64,000 bases of DNA from Prosthecobacter sp. SYSU 5D2 (GCF_039655865.1 NZ_JBBYXL010000006.1:62001-126000), one strand, 5' to 3'; shown: positions 32,742 through 41,780, counted from the stretch's first letter. Numbers and translations are program-made. The notes: generated by a model not told the origin, from the sequence alone.

Positions 32742-33557
32742 TTACGCCAAAGCTTTCACGGCCGCCACCAGCGGTTTCACGAAGGCTTCCACTTTTTCAG
32801 CCAGATCAGCCGAGCCGCCGTTCTTTTCAATCAGCTTCACAATGGCACTGCCCACGACGACACCATCCGCCATGCTGGCGACTGTTGCCGCCTGTTCAGG
32901 ATTGGACACACCAAAGCCCACGCAGACAGGCACATCCGTGGCTTTTTTGATCACCGCCACCTGCTCGGCAATGCCAGAGGCGATCTCCACCTGCGCCCCC
33001 GTCACCCCAAGGCGGGAGACATAATAGACAAAACCTTCCGCTGTTTTGGCAATGATATCAATGCGCTCCGGCGGGGAGGTCGGCGCGATCAGTTGGATGT
33101 GGCGCAGTTCTTCCGTCGGCTTCAGCTCCGCGTTCTGTAGTGCCTCTTCAGGCGGCAGGTCCAGCACCAAAACTCCGTCCACCCCGGCCGCCGCCGCATC
33201 CTTGTGGAAGCGCTCATACCCATAGGTATAGACCGGGTTCAGATACGTGAAGAATACCAGCGGGATCTGTGACTTCTCACGCAGTTTGCGCACCATCTCC
33301 AGAACCTTCGGGAAGGACGCACCCGCCTTCAGCGCTCGGTCGGCCGCCATCTGGTTCACCACACCGTCCGCCAGGGGATCCGAAAACGGCACGCCCAGTT
33401 CCACGATGTCCACCCCGGCCTTTTCCAGCGCCAGTACAATGTCAATCGTGAGATCCAGCGTTGGATCTCCCGCACATACATAGGCCACGAAGGCGCGCTT
33501 GCCGGACTTGCGCAGTTCGGCGAAATGACGGTCAATACGGTTGGTAGGGGCAGACAT
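32742..33557 (-). CDS. trpA: Tryptophan synthase alpha chain
   Basis: A 271-residue TrpA, which cleaves indole-3-glycerol phosphate to indole. The catalytic acids are E53 (ELGVPFSDP) and D64 (ADG); GFGVSNPEQAA and DGVVVGSAIVKLI form the phosphate-binding part. It is the first gene of the trpA-dapF-dapA operon. No trpB is adjacent, so tryptophan genes are dispersed. Confidence 0.94.
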   Translation of the reverse strand: MSAPTNRIDRHFAELRKSGKRAFVAYVCAGDPTLDLTIDIVLALEKAGVDIVELGVPFSDPLADGVVNQMAADRALKAGASFPKVLEMVRKLREKSQIPLVFFTYLNPVYTYGYERFHKDAAAAGVDGVLVLDLPPEEALQNAELKPTEELRHIQLIAPTSPPERIDIIAKTAEGFVYYVSRLGVTGAQVEIASGIAEQVAVIKKATDVPVCVGFGVSNPEQAATVASMADGVVVGSAIVKLIEKNGGSADLAEKVEAFVKPLVAAVKALA

Positions 33558-33697
33558 GGAGGGCTGCGTATTTAGCGCGTCCCGTGCATCAGTGCAACCA
33601 AACCGCGCAACTTCTGCCAGTCACAATAAGCTGAATCCTCGCCACTACCGGACGCATGAAGCCGCTCTGGCCCTCCGTTACCACCAGCCACAAACCC

Positions 33698-34438
33698 ATG
33701 AAATTCATTCCCGCCGCATTCGCCCTCAGCCTTTTGGGCATCCTTTCCACCAGCGCTCCGGCTGCAGACGTCACTCCGCCTCCCGGCTTTCGTGCCATCT
33801 TCAATGGCCGCGACCTCACCGGCTGGTACGGCCTGAATCCCCACTCCGTCGTCAAGCTCAAGGACGAGAAAAAAGACGCCGCGCTGAAGCAGATGCGCGA
33901 GGAATTTGCCGACCACTGGAGTGTGGAAAATGGCGAGCTGGTCAATATCGGCACCGGCCCTTATGCCACCACTGACGAGGAGTTTGGCGACATCGAATTC
34001 CTCATCGAATACAAAACCGTCGCCAAGGCCGACAGCGGCATCTACCTCCGGGGCGCACCCCAGGTGCAAATCTGGGACATCAATCAGCCGGACGATCCCA
34101 AGAAACCCGACCGCCACCCCAACCTCGGTTCCGGCGGCCTTTTTAACAACACGCCGAAAACCCCCGGTCGTGACCCTCTCGTTGTCGCCGACAAACCTTT
34201 CGGTGAGTGGAACAGCTTCCGCATCCGCCAGATCGGCGACATCACCTGGGTGTGGCTGAATGACAAGCTCGTCGTGGACGCTGCCAAAATGGAAGCCTTC
34301 TGGGACAAGACCCAACCGCTGCCGGCCAAAGGCCCCATCATGCTGCAGACCCACGGCGGCGAGATTCGCTGGCGCAACCTCTTCGTCCGCGAAATCGGGG
34401 CCGAGGAAGCCGCCAAAATCCTCGCTGAGAAAAAGTAA
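33698..34438 (+). CDS. Secreted DUF1080 protein (3-keto-disaccharide hydrolase-like)
   Basis: A 246-residue exported protein from the ATG at 33698, with a signal peptide (MKFIPAAFALSLLGILSTSAPAA). Typical DUF1080 text is GFRAIFNGRDLTGWYGLN, DIEFLIEYKTVAKADSGIYLRG and IMLQTHGGEIRWRNLFVREI. The repeated use of DUF1080 is characteristic of the phylum. It precedes the permease/epimerase genes on the same strand, so it may supply sugars to that locus, although a terminator-like hairpin separates them. An ATG 42 bp upstream would precede the signal peptide. Confidence 0.82.
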   Translation: MKFIPAAFALSLLGILSTSAPAADVTPPPGFRAIFNGRDLTGWYGLNPHSVVKLKDEKKDAALKQMREEFADHWSVENGELVNIGTGPYATTDEEFGDIEFLIEYKTVAKADSGIYLRGAPQVQIWDINQPDDPKKPDRHPNLGSGGLFNNTPKTPGRDPLVVADKPFGEWNSFRIRQIGDITWVWLNDKLVVDAAKMEAFWDKTQPLPAKGPIMLQTHGGEIRWRNLFVREIGAEEAAKILAEKK

Positions 34439-34512
34439 TCGCTGCATGGCTCCAGTCTTATCTGATTCATCATTTACACGCCACCTTGATCACATTCAGG
34501 GTTGACGTCAGG

Positions 34513-34548
34513 GGTCGGACTCTCGTTGACTGCGGGTCCGACCTTTTT
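34513..34548 (+). terminator. Terminator-like hairpin abutting the permease start
   Basis: GGTCGGAC (34513-34520) pairs with GTCCGACC (34536-34543), followed by T5 (34544-34548). The ATG of the permease is at 34550, two bases later. It may terminate the DUF1080 transcript or act as an attenuator. Confidence 0.65.
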
Positions 34549-34549
34549 C

Positions 34550-35929
34550 ATGATTTCTCTCAGCCTTGTCGCCTTCGGTCTCGTTGTCGTGGTGCTGGCC
34601 CTGCTAGGGCTGCGCCTGCATGCCTTTCTGGCCATGATGCTGGCGGCTTTTGTCGTCGCTTTGGTCACGCCCGCAGATTCACTCATCGGCTATGCCGAGC
34701 ATCAGCAAAGCCTGGGCAAAATGAGCGCGGGAGAAGTTGCCAAGTTTGCCGCCTCCACACCCCCTGACCGGGTGCTCAAGGCCTTTGGCGAGACCTGTGC
34801 CAGCATGGGGCTTCTCATCTGCATGGCCTCCATCATGGGCAAGTGCCTTCTGGATTCTGGGGCCGCCATGCGCATCGTCCAGGCGTTGCTGGCCCTGTTT
34901 GGCAAGGGCAAAGCCCACATCGCCTTTGTTTTCACCGGCTTTGGACTGGCCATCCCGGTTTACTTTGATGCGGTGTTCTACCTTCTCATGCCCATTGGCA
35001 AGGCCATGGCTCGGGTGACCGGCGGGAACTATCTTCTCTACATCCTCACCATCGTCGCCGGGGCCACGATGGCACACTCCCTGGTTCCACCCACACCCGG
35101 CCCGCTCTTTGCTGCGAGGGAGTTGGGTGTAGATGTTGGCACCATGATGATCGGCGGTTTGATTGTCGGCCTTTTCACCGCCTCCTTTGGCCTGCTCTAC
35201 GCCGTTTGGGCTAACAAACGTTGGAAGATTGAAGTGCCCGAAGACGATGCCCAGTCCGTCCAGCAAACAGAACACACCTCGCTTCCATCGCTCGGCTTTT
35301 CCCTGCTGCCCATCGTTCTCCCTGTCGCCCTCATCACCTACGGATCGTTTCAGACATCCATGCCCTGGTATGCGGACAGCAATGTCGCCCTCTCCATGGG
35401 TGCCATCGTCAGTCTCTGGCTTCTAGCCAGCCAGCGCCGCAAAGATTCTCCCTCAGTCAATGATGCAGTCCAGGCCGCCATCATGTCTGGGGCCACCGTC
35501 CTTCTCATCACCGCCGCAGGAGGGGCCTTTGGCAGCACCTTGCGCCAGACGGGTGTGGCCACCGTCATTCAAAGCCTCGGTGCAGATGCCGCGCAGACCT
35601 GGGCCATCCCCATCTGCTTCTGCATCACCGCCCTGGTCCGCACCGCACAGGGATCTGCCACCGTTGCCATGATCACAGCCGCACCACTGGCCCGCGCTTT
35701 CCTGGAGGCCGGAGAAATGTCCTTTCATCCCGTTTACCTGGCACTTGCCGTCGGCTGTGGATCCAAGCCCATCCCCTGGCTGAATGACAGCGGCTTCTGG
35801 ATCATCACCCGCATGACCGGCATGAAGGAAACCGAAACACTGAAAATCGTCACTCCAATGATGTCCCTCATGGGTCTTGTCGGCCTGCCCATTGTCATGA
35901 TCGGAGCCTGGCTTTTCCCAATGCGTTGA
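34550..35929 (+). CDS. GntP-family permease
   Basis: A 459-residue membrane transporter with a hydrophobic helix at the N-terminus (ISLSLVAFGLVVVVLALLGL) and about twelve in all. AHSLVPPTPGPLFAARELG and GCGSKPIPWLNDSGFW match the two conserved GntP-family loops. Known members import gluconate and related sugar acids by proton symport. The next genes (AGE epimerase, neuraminate-lyase-like enzyme) make an acidic amino sugar or aldonic acid a reasonable substrate (inference). The ATG at 34550 lacks a Shine-Dalgarno site and sits at the foot of a terminator-like hairpin; an in-frame TTG is at 34502. Confidence 0.85.
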   Translation: MISLSLVAFGLVVVVLALLGLRLHAFLAMMLAAFVVALVTPADSLIGYAEHQQSLGKMSAGEVAKFAASTPPDRVLKAFGETCASMGLLICMASIMGKCLLDSGAAMRIVQALLALFGKGKAHIAFVFTGFGLAIPVYFDAVFYLLMPIGKAMARVTGGNYLLYILTIVAGATMAHSLVPPTPGPLFAARELGVDVGTMMIGGLIVGLFTASFGLLYAVWANKRWKIEVPEDDAQSVQQTEHTSLPSLGFSLLPIVLPVALITYGSFQTSMPWYADSNVALSMGAIVSLWLLASQRRKDSPSVNDAVQAAIMSGATVLLITAAGGAFGSTLRQTGVATVIQSLGADAAQTWAIPICFCITALVRTAQGSATVAMITAAPLARAFLEAGEMSFHPVYLALAVGCGSKPIPWLNDSGFWIITRMTGMKETETLKIVTPMMSLMGLVGLPIVMIGAWLFPMR

Positions 35930-36007
35930 GCCAACTTCACTCCCGCATAAACAGCAGCAGGCGTTTTCCCTCCATGCATCCGGCGGTTCATTTTCGATGA
36001 TTATCCA

Positions 36008-37219
36008 ATGAGTCTCATCACCACCCCGCAGGATCGCCTCAAGCTCGCCGCCTTTTATAAGGACACCCTGTTGCAGGACGTGATGCCTTTTTGGCTAAAG
36101 CACGGTATGGATGCTGAGCACGACGGCATCATCACCACGCTGGATCGCGATGGCAGCATCCTGGACACCGACAAAAGCATCTGGTTCCAGGGCAGGGCAG
36201 GCTGGATGTTTTCCACGGTGTTCAACACGCTCACCCAGGACCGGGCGCACTTCGATGCCGCCGGCTCCTGCCTGGCCTTCCTGGAAAAACATGGCTATGC
36301 CACCGACGGCAAACTCTTCTTCACCGTCACCCGCGAAGGCAAACCCCTGCGCATGCGCCGTTATGCCTACAGCGAGGCCTTTGCCTCCATCGCCCACGCC
36401 GCCTATGCCAAGGCCTCCGGCGACCATCATTATGAAGAAGCGGCCATCCGGGATTTTTCCTTTTACCTCCGCCACTCCTTTGAGCCCGGCTACATGATGC
36501 CCAAGGTGGATTCGACCACCCGCCCGATGGTCGGCATCGGTGCCCTTATGATCGGCATCGTCACCGCCCAGGAGCTTCGGGCCAACCTCGGCCATGTGGA
36601 CGTGGCCGGCCGCAGCGCCACCGAGTGGATAGACCTCTTCATCCTCGACATTCAGCGCCTGTTCTTCAAACCCGACCTGGAGGTCCTCATGGAAACCGTC
36701 GCTCCGGACGGTAGCATTCTCGACCACCTGGAAGGCCGCATGCTCAATCCCGGCCACGCCATCGAGTGCGCCTGGTTCATCATGCATGAGGGCCGCATGC
36801 GTGGAGAAAAAAGCTACATCCTGTTAGGCCTGCACATCCTCGACTTCATGTGGAAACGCGGGTGGGACCAGGAGCATGGCGGGTTGTTTTACTATCGCGA
36901 TGTTCATGGCAAACCCGTCCAGGAATACTGGCACGACATGAAATTCTGGTGGCCGCATAACGAGGCCATCATCGCCACCTTGCTGGCCTACGAAGTCAGC
37001 AGTGATGCCCGGTATGCCGCCATGCATCAGCAGGTGCATGACTGGAGCTTTGCCCATTTTCCTGACCCCGCACACGGAGAATGGTATGGCTATCTGCACC
37101 GCGACGGAAGTGTCTCCCAGCACGCCAAAGGCAACATGTTCAAAGGCCCCTTCCATCTCCCCAGGATGCTTTGGTATTGCTCTCAGCTCCTGGAATCTCC
37201 GAAAGACACGCTGCTTTAA
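36008..37219 (+). CDS. AGE-family epimerase (N-acylglucosamine 2-epimerase-like)
   Basis: A 403-residue (alpha/alpha)6-barrel protein. Family text includes IWFQGRAGWMFSTVFN, FTVTREGKPLRMRRYAYSEAF, GHAIECAWFIMHEG and WWPHNEAIIATLLAY, with the His and Glu residues that form the active site in renin-binding-protein/N-acetylglucosamine 2-epimerases and cellobiose 2-epimerases. In sialic-acid catabolism such an enzyme converts N-acetylmannosamine to N-acetylglucosamine. It lies between the permease and the TetR/lyase genes, supporting that reading. The family is sure; the substrate is inferred. Confidence 0.88.
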   Translation: MSLITTPQDRLKLAAFYKDTLLQDVMPFWLKHGMDAEHDGIITTLDRDGSILDTDKSIWFQGRAGWMFSTVFNTLTQDRAHFDAAGSCLAFLEKHGYATDGKLFFTVTREGKPLRMRRYAYSEAFASIAHAAYAKASGDHHYEEAAIRDFSFYLRHSFEPGYMMPKVDSTTRPMVGIGALMIGIVTAQELRANLGHVDVAGRSATEWIDLFILDIQRLFFKPDLEVLMETVAPDGSILDHLEGRMLNPGHAIECAWFIMHEGRMRGEKSYILLGLHILDFMWKRGWDQEHGGLFYYRDVHGKPVQEYWHDMKFWWPHNEAIIATLLAYEVSSDARYAAMHQQVHDWSFAHFPDPAHGEWYGYLHRDGSVSQHAKGNMFKGPFHLPRMLWYCSQLLESPKDTLL

Positions 37220-37270
37220 CTGAAGCGGCGCAAGCACTGACAAAACGATAGCAGGACAGGGGATTAATAT

Positions 37271-37320
37271 AGACAGATCTGTCTGTTTACCTCAATCAAA
37301 AGAGATAGACAGGTCTGTTT
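37271..37320. promoter_or_regulatory. Paired palindromic operator upstream of the TetR gene
   Basis: AGACAGATCTGTCT (37271-37284) is a perfect 14-bp palindrome. AGACAGGTCTGTTT (37307-37320) is a second copy with two differences, 36 bp later. Both lie in the spacer 32-81 bp upstream of the regulator start. They are the likely binding sites of the TetR protein. Confidence 0.72.
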
Positions 37321-37351
37321 GATCTGATTTGATACTTGCAGCCACAGTCTC

Positions 37352-37993
37352 ATGGAGAAATCTAAATCAAAACGCCCCCGCACCGGTGCCCGTGATCGCA
37401 TCCTGGAAACTGCTTTGCGGCTGTTTTACCTGGACGGCGTACGCGCCACGGGGATTGATAAAATCATCGCAGAATCCGGCGTGGCCAAGATGTCCTTCTA
37501 CCGGCACTTTCCCTCCAAGAACGACCTCATCGCCGAATACCTCCGCAGCCGCAGCGAGACCTGGCTGGCGTGGTTCAAGTCCACCGTGGACAAGAAACTG
37601 CAGCAGGCCGGCAGCGGGCTGGAGGTCATCGCCGAACCTCTCCGCCAATGGTTTGCCGAGCCAGGTTTCAGAGGCTGTCCTTTCATCAATGCCCTGGCTG
37701 AAAACCCGTCACCGGATCCGGAGATCCGCCGGGTGATCCTGAATCACAAGACGGACCTGGAGCAATGGATCGCTGATCTGGCCAGCCGGCTCGAATACAT
37801 CGCTCCCCGCCAAACTGCCTCCGCCGTTTTGCTCCTCATTGACGGTGCCATCATCCGCTACCACATGACGGCAGATGCCTCCGCAGTTGACTCCTGCCAG
37901 GTCTTCCTCAAAAAGCTGCCCCGGCAGATGCGAAAAGCCGGCCCTGAAGAGGAGACTCAGGCACAGCTTTTCCTGCCGGGCCTCGGAATCTGA
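37352..37993 (+). CDS. TetR/AcrR-family transcriptional regulator
   Basis: A 213-residue regulator. The N-terminal helix-turn-helix (about 10-58) reads RDRILETALRLFYLDGVRATGIDKIIAESGVAKMSFYRHFPSKNDL in separate motifs, typical of TetR. The C-terminal ligand domain begins YLRSRSETWLAWF and includes FRGCPFINALAE, a pattern shared with TetR_C subfamilies. It should repress its own promoter through the operator pair at 37271-37320, and possibly the permease, epimerase and lyase genes; I found no further copy of the operator near those genes. Confidence 0.88.
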   Translation: MEKSKSKRPRTGARDRILETALRLFYLDGVRATGIDKIIAESGVAKMSFYRHFPSKNDLIAEYLRSRSETWLAWFKSTVDKKLQQAGSGLEVIAEPLRQWFAEPGFRGCPFINALAENPSPDPEIRRVILNHKTDLEQWIADLASRLEYIAPRQTASAVLLLIDGAIIRYHMTADASAVDSCQVFLKKLPRQMRKAGPEEETQAQLFLPGLGI

Positions 37994-37999
37994 TTCAAA

Positions 38000-38022
38000 A
38001 CCTGTCCCCAAAAAGAACAGGT
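38000..38022. terminator. Short hairpin after the TetR gene
   Basis: ACCTGT (38000-38005) pairs with ACAGGT (38017-38022) over an 11-nt loop, just past the regulator stop; a T-rich tail follows. Weak on its own. Confidence 0.4.
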
Positions 38023-38028
38023 GATCAT

Positions 38029-38065
38029 TTGACGTACCGGGGGTGTCTCGCGTGTTATATAAGGA
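38029..38065 (+). promoter_or_regulatory. Candidate promoter and ribosome-binding site of the lyase gene
   Basis: TTGACG (38029-38034) is a good -35 box. An AT-rich TGTTATATAA stretch (38053-38062) could supply the -10. AAGGA (38061-38065) lies ten bases before the ATG at 38076, one of the clearest Shine-Dalgarno sites in the window. Confidence 0.5.
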
Positions 38066-38075
38066 ATAACCAATC

Positions 38076-38996
38076 ATGCTCTCTCATCCCATCACCGGTC
38101 TTGTTGCCGCCACTCACACCCCCTTTCATGCCGACGGCTCCCTCAACCTCAGCGTGGTTGAAAAGCAGGCCGCCCATCTGCAGCACACCGGTATCGGCAC
38201 CGCATTCATCGGCGGAACGACCGGTGAGAGCCATTCCTTGAGCCTGGCAGAGCGCCACGCACTGACACAGCGCTGGATGGAAGTGACCGCTGGCAGCCCT
38301 TTGAAGGTCATCGTCCATGTGGGCGCCAACTGCCTCGGGGATGTGGCTGCCCTTGCGGCCCAGGCGCAACAGCTTGGTGCCGATGCCATTAGCGCCCTGT
38401 CCCCCAGCTACTTCAAGCCGCGCTCCGTTTCCGCTCTCGTGGATTGCTGCATTCAGATCACCGCTGCGGCACCTGAGCTGCCTTTCTTCCTGTACGACAT
38501 CCCTTCCTTTACCGGCATCTCCCTTTCCATGCCTGAGTTCCTGACTCTGGGCGCAGAAAAACTGCCCACCCTGGCTGGCATCAAGTTCACCAACCCTGAT
38601 GGCATGATGTTCCAGCAATGTCTGTATCACAGCGACAGTGCCTTTTCGATTCTTTGGGGTACCGATGAATGCCTCCTGGCCGGCCTCGCCCTCGGTGCCA
38701 CGGGTGCCGTCGGCAGCACTTACAACTTTGCCGCCCCCATCTATCAGCGCATCCTCCGCGCCTTTGCCAAAAATGATTTCACCACCGCCCGTGCCGAACA
38801 GAAACGCTCCGTGGAACTCGTCGCCCGCCTCGCCTCCGTCGGTTACATGGGCGCCGCCAAATGCGTGATGAAGATTCTCGGCGTGGATGTCGGCCCGGCC
38901 CGCCTTCCTCACACCAACCTGGATGCCGCTCAGGAAAAAGCCCTGGCTGCTGATCTGGAGTCCATGGGCCTGCTGAGCTCCGAGTTCCGTCTCTAA
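38076..38996 (+). CDS. nanA: N-acetylneuraminate lyase-like class I aldolase (DHDPS family)
   Basis: A 306-residue DHDPS-family aldolase with lyase rather than DapA features. Pyruvate-binding GGTTGES is at 46-52, Y140 in YDIPSFTG, Schiff-base K170 in GIKFT, then GTDE (195-198) and GATGAVGSTYNF (208-218), which closely follow the animal/bacterial N-acetylneuraminate lyase pattern. It should split Neu5Ac or a related ulosonic acid to pyruvate and an N-acyl hexosamine that the nearby AGE epimerase could convert. It has its own candidate promoter. Its stop codon abuts that of thyA with no gap. Confidence 0.82.
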   Translation: MLSHPITGLVAATHTPFHADGSLNLSVVEKQAAHLQHTGIGTAFIGGTTGESHSLSLAERHALTQRWMEVTAGSPLKVIVHVGANCLGDVAALAAQAQQLGADAISALSPSYFKPRSVSALVDCCIQITAAAPELPFFLYDIPSFTGISLSMPEFLTLGAEKLPTLAGIKFTNPDGMMFQQCLYHSDSAFSILWGTDECLLAGLALGATGAVGSTYNFAAPIYQRILRAFAKNDFTTARAEQKRSVELVARLASVGYMGAAKCVMKILGVDVGPARLPHTNLDAAQEKALAADLESMGLLSSEFRL

Positions 38997-39794
38997 CTAC
39001 ACCGCAATCTCCGCCTTGATGGCCGGATGCGGATCATAACCTTCCAGAGTGAAATCCTCGTAGCGAAACGCGAAAAGGTCCTTCACTTCTGGATTCAGCT
39101 TCATCACCGGCAGTGGTCGCGGCTCGCGGGTGAGCTGCAGCCTGGCTTGCTCAAGATGATTGGAATAAAGATGCAGGTCACCAAACGTGTGGACAAACTC
39201 CCCCGGTTCCAGATCGCAGACCTGAGCCACCATCATCAGCAGCAGGGCATAGCTGGCGATGTTAAACGGCACGCCCAAAAACAAATCCGCGCTCCTCTGG
39301 TAGAGCTGGCAGCTTAGCTTGCCCCGGTCCACAAAGAACTGGAACAGGCAGTGGCAGGGCGGCAGGGCCATCTGGTCCACCACCGCCACGTTCCATGCGC
39401 TGACGATGTGCCGACGGCTGTACGGATTCTTCCGGATGCCTTCCACCAGCTTCACAATCTGGTCCACCGGCTCCGCCCCTGGCGCTCCCTGCCAGCGGCG
39501 CCACTGGGCTCCATACACCGGCCCCAGGTCACCGTTTTCATCCGCCCACTCATCCCAGATGGTCACCTTGTTATCCCGCAGATAACCAACATTGGTATCA
39601 CCCTTCAGGAACCACAAAAGCTCATGGATGATGCTGCGCAGGTGCAGCTTCTTGGTCGTCACCACCGGAAATCCGGTGCTCAAGTCATACCGGCTCTGCT
39701 CCCCAAAAACCGAATACGCCCCCGTGCCTGTCCGGTCTTCACGGTAGGAACCGTGGTCGAGGACTTTCTGAAGAAGACGGTGATACTCGTTCAT
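38997..39794 (-). CDS. thyA: Thymidylate synthase
   Basis: A 265-residue ThyA, methylating dUMP with methylene-tetrahydrofolate. The ATG at 39794 gives the canonical [15 protein letters not shown] start and E. coli-like length; an upstream start at 39845 adds an unmatched leader. Active-site C147 is in PPCHCLFQF, with [17 protein letters not shown] and HLYSNHLEQ downstream. Its stop abuts that of the lyase. No dihydrofolate reductase gene is adjacent, although folA often follows thyA elsewhere. Confidence 0.96.
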   Translation of the reverse strand: MNEYHRLLQKVLDHGSYREDRTGTGAYSVFGEQSRYDLSTGFPVVTTKKLHLRSIIHELLWFLKGDTNVGYLRDNKVTIWDEWADENGDLGPVYGAQWRRWQGAPGAEPVDQIVKLVEGIRKNPYSRRHIVSAWNVAVVDQMALPPCHCLFQFFVDRGKLSCQLYQRSADLFLGVPFNIASYALLLMMVAQVCDLEPGEFVHTFGDLHLYSNHLEQARLQLTREPRPLPVMKLNPEVKDLFAFRYEDFTLEGYDPHPAIKAEIAV

Positions 39795-39847
39795 GGGATG
39801 TCGAAACAGACTGCCGGACGCAAAGAGCCACGCTCCTGCATTCATTA

Positions 39848-40741
39848 TTACGAGTTGTAGGGAACCGGCGTGCCGGTGGAGTTGGCCAGCACCTTGAAGT
39901 TCTTGATGACCTCCGCAGTCACTTTGCCCGGCTTGCCATCCCCGATGAGGCGGCGGTCATACTGCACCGCCGGGATCACTTCGGCGGCCGTGCCTGTCAG
40001 GAAGCATTCGTCCGCCGTGTAGATTTCGTGCCGGCTCATGGTCACTTCATGCACCGTCAGACCCATGTCGCGCATGACTTCCATCACCGCCTGGCGGGTG
40101 ATGCCGTTGAGGGCGCCGCTGGCGATGGTCGGGGTATAGACCTGGCCGTTTTTAATCACGAACACGTTGTCGCCGGTACACTCGGCCACATAACCCTGCT
40201 CATTCAGCATGATGCCTTCCTCACATCCGGCCTGGATGCATTCGATCTTGGCCATGATGTTGTTCAGGTAGTTCAGGCTCTTCACCTGCGGGCTCAGCGC
40301 TGCCGGCGGCGGCCGCCGTGTCGCACAGGTGATCAGGTTCAAACCGGTCTCATACTTCTCCTTTGGATAAAGCGTGATGCCACTGGCAATGATGATAATG
40401 CCAGGCTTCGGGCATTGATAAGGGTTCAGTCCCAGAGAGCCCACACCGCGTGTGATGACCAGGCGGATGTAGCCATCCTGCAGATTGTTAGCCGCCACTG
40501 TTTCCACTGTCGCCTTTTCCATCTCCTCGATGGTGATCGGGATCGTCAGGCAGATGGACCGCGCGCTTTCATACAGGCGCACCAGATGCTCCGTCAGACG
40601 GAAAACACGCCCGCTGTAAATGCGGATGCCTTCAAAGCAGCCATCCCCATAAAGCAGACCATGGTCGAAGACTGAAACCTTGGCCTCGGATTCAGGTACG
40701 AGTTTGCCGTCGAGATAAATAAGCAGGGGATTGGATGCCAT
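39848..40741 (-). CDS. ilvE: Branched-chain amino acid aminotransferase (class IV PLP)
   Basis: A 297-residue class IV aminotransferase from the ATG at 40741. The PLP lysine is K154 in VKSLNYLNN, with [15 protein letters not shown] at 27-40, ITRGVGSLG at 97-104, and [12 protein letters not shown] near the end. It transaminates the branched-chain keto acids in leucine, isoleucine and valine synthesis; a D-amino acid aminotransferase role is less likely given its motifs. It lies 53 bp upstream of thyA and 87 bp after the ACT gene. Confidence 0.9.
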   Translation of the reverse strand: MASNPLLIYLDGKLVPESEAKVSVFDHGLLYGDGCFEGIRIYSGRVFRLTEHLVRLYESARSICLTIPITIEEMEKATVETVAANNLQDGYIRLVITRGVGSLGLNPYQCPKPGIIIIASGITLYPKEKYETGLNLITCATRRPPPAALSPQVKSLNYLNNIMAKIECIQAGCEEGIMLNEQGYVAECTGDNVFVIKNGQVYTPTIASGALNGITRQAVMEVMRDMGLTVHEVTMSRHEIYTADECFLTGTAAEVIPAVQYDRRLIGDGKPGKVTAEVIKNFKVLANSTGTPVPYNS

Positions 40742-40828
40742 GATGAGTGGATGGGAGGGCCGTGAGAATGCCAGTCGCCCGGCCATTTGCAAGTCCCTGC
40801 TTGCAGCTTCCTGGCATCAGAACCTGGT

Positions 40829-41305
40829 TCAGCGGCTCAGGTCTCCCTGGCACAGCACTTTAAAGCCGGACCGGCTCAGCACGTCCGCCCCCATGTCCAC
40901 ATCATCACAATGCAACGCGAACAGCGGAAACAACCCTGGGCGCACCAGCAAAGGATAGCAAAATTCGATGTTCAGCTCTGCCGCCAAAAGAGCGGACAGG
41001 CACTCCGTCAGCCGACGGTCGGATTCGCTCAGCTCCACCACGATGATGAAGCAGTCGGCATGCGGAATCCCTTTCTCGATGAACAGCATCGCCGCGCCGT
41101 CCGGATCGCTCAAGATCAGCCGTACGAGCGTCATTTCGGTTGTGTCCTGCATGGAGATGCCCAGCACCTCAATGGAGTGCTCCTGCACCAGCTTGATGAG
41201 CGCCATCAGAGAACCGACACGGTTCTGCAAAAAGACAGAAATCTGCCGGATGGGAGCGCTTTTGGCGGTGGCGGGGGGGATTTCTTGAAGCGTGTTTGAC
41301 TCCAT
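40829..41305 (-). CDS. ACT-domain protein
   Basis: A 158-residue protein with an ACT-type start (IRQISVFLQNRVGSLMALIKLVQEHSIEVLGISMQD) and a second, weaker ACT-like half. Such tandem ACT proteins bind amino acids and regulate metabolic enzymes. It is not a standard IlvN, which has a longer C-terminal part, but it lies directly upstream of ilvE in the same operon, so sensing a branched-chain amino acid is a plausible inference. Confidence 0.72.
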   Translation of the reverse strand: MESNTLQEIPPATAKSAPIRQISVFLQNRVGSLMALIKLVQEHSIEVLGISMQDTTEMTLVRLILSDPDGAAMLFIEKGIPHADCFIIVVELSESDRRLTECLSALLAAELNIEFCYPLLVRPGLFPLFALHCDDVDMGADVLSRSGFKVLCQGDLSR

Positions 41306-41334
41306 AATGTTGAGGAAATGTTGAGGGAGGGGAA

Positions 41335-41760
41335 TTAGCCGGCAGGGCCGATGGCGGAGCGGGTCTCATCAAAGAGGGTTACTCTTAGGGGAATGGTGAA
41401 GAGCACGTTTCCGGCCAGTTCCAGGACCCAGCGGTAAACGCCCTGTTTTTCAATGCGGAGGCGCTGGAGATTGAGGACGATGTTGCGGGTGACGAAGGGG
41501 ACAAAATTGGAGGGGAAGGAGACATCCACGGCGGGGTCAAAGGGGGGGAGGCACTCCTGGCCACCGGGATCCAGGCAGCGGATCATGAACTGGTGGCGGC
41601 CGGCATCCATGGGTTCAAAAAGGAGGCGGATGACCAGGGAGCAATGCGGGTGGACGACGGGAAACTCCCGGGCGCAGAGCGTGTCAAAGGCTCCTAAAAT
41701 GCAGAGTTTGCCGGAGTAATCCGACGCTGAATCACAAAGAGTGGCGAGTTGGACCGTCAT
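41335..41760 (-). CDS. Small protein of the DUF6941 type
   Basis: A 141-residue protein with text such as LATLCDSASDYSGKLCILGAFDTLCAREFP and LNLQRLRIEKQGVYRW, which I associate with DUF6941, a family of unknown function common in Verrucomicrobia. It lies 20 bp after the PBP2-like gene and 29 bp before the ACT gene, within a minus-strand operon. No signal peptide or membrane segment is visible. Confidence 0.65.
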   Translation of the reverse strand: MTVQLATLCDSASDYSGKLCILGAFDTLCAREFPVVHPHCSLVIRLLFEPMDAGRHQFMIRCLDPGGQECLPPFDPAVDVSFPSNFVPFVTRNIVLNLQRLRIEKQGVYRWVLELAGNVLFTIPLRVTLFDETRSAIGPAG

Positions 41761-41780
41761 CAGGATTATATCGAAAAGAC

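Noticed and set aside
31007..38996. Two DHDPS-family genes as duplicate dapA
   Set aside because: The gene at 31007 has DapA motifs and an operon with dapF. The one at 38076 has neuraminate-lyase-type GTDE and GSTYN motifs and a different context.
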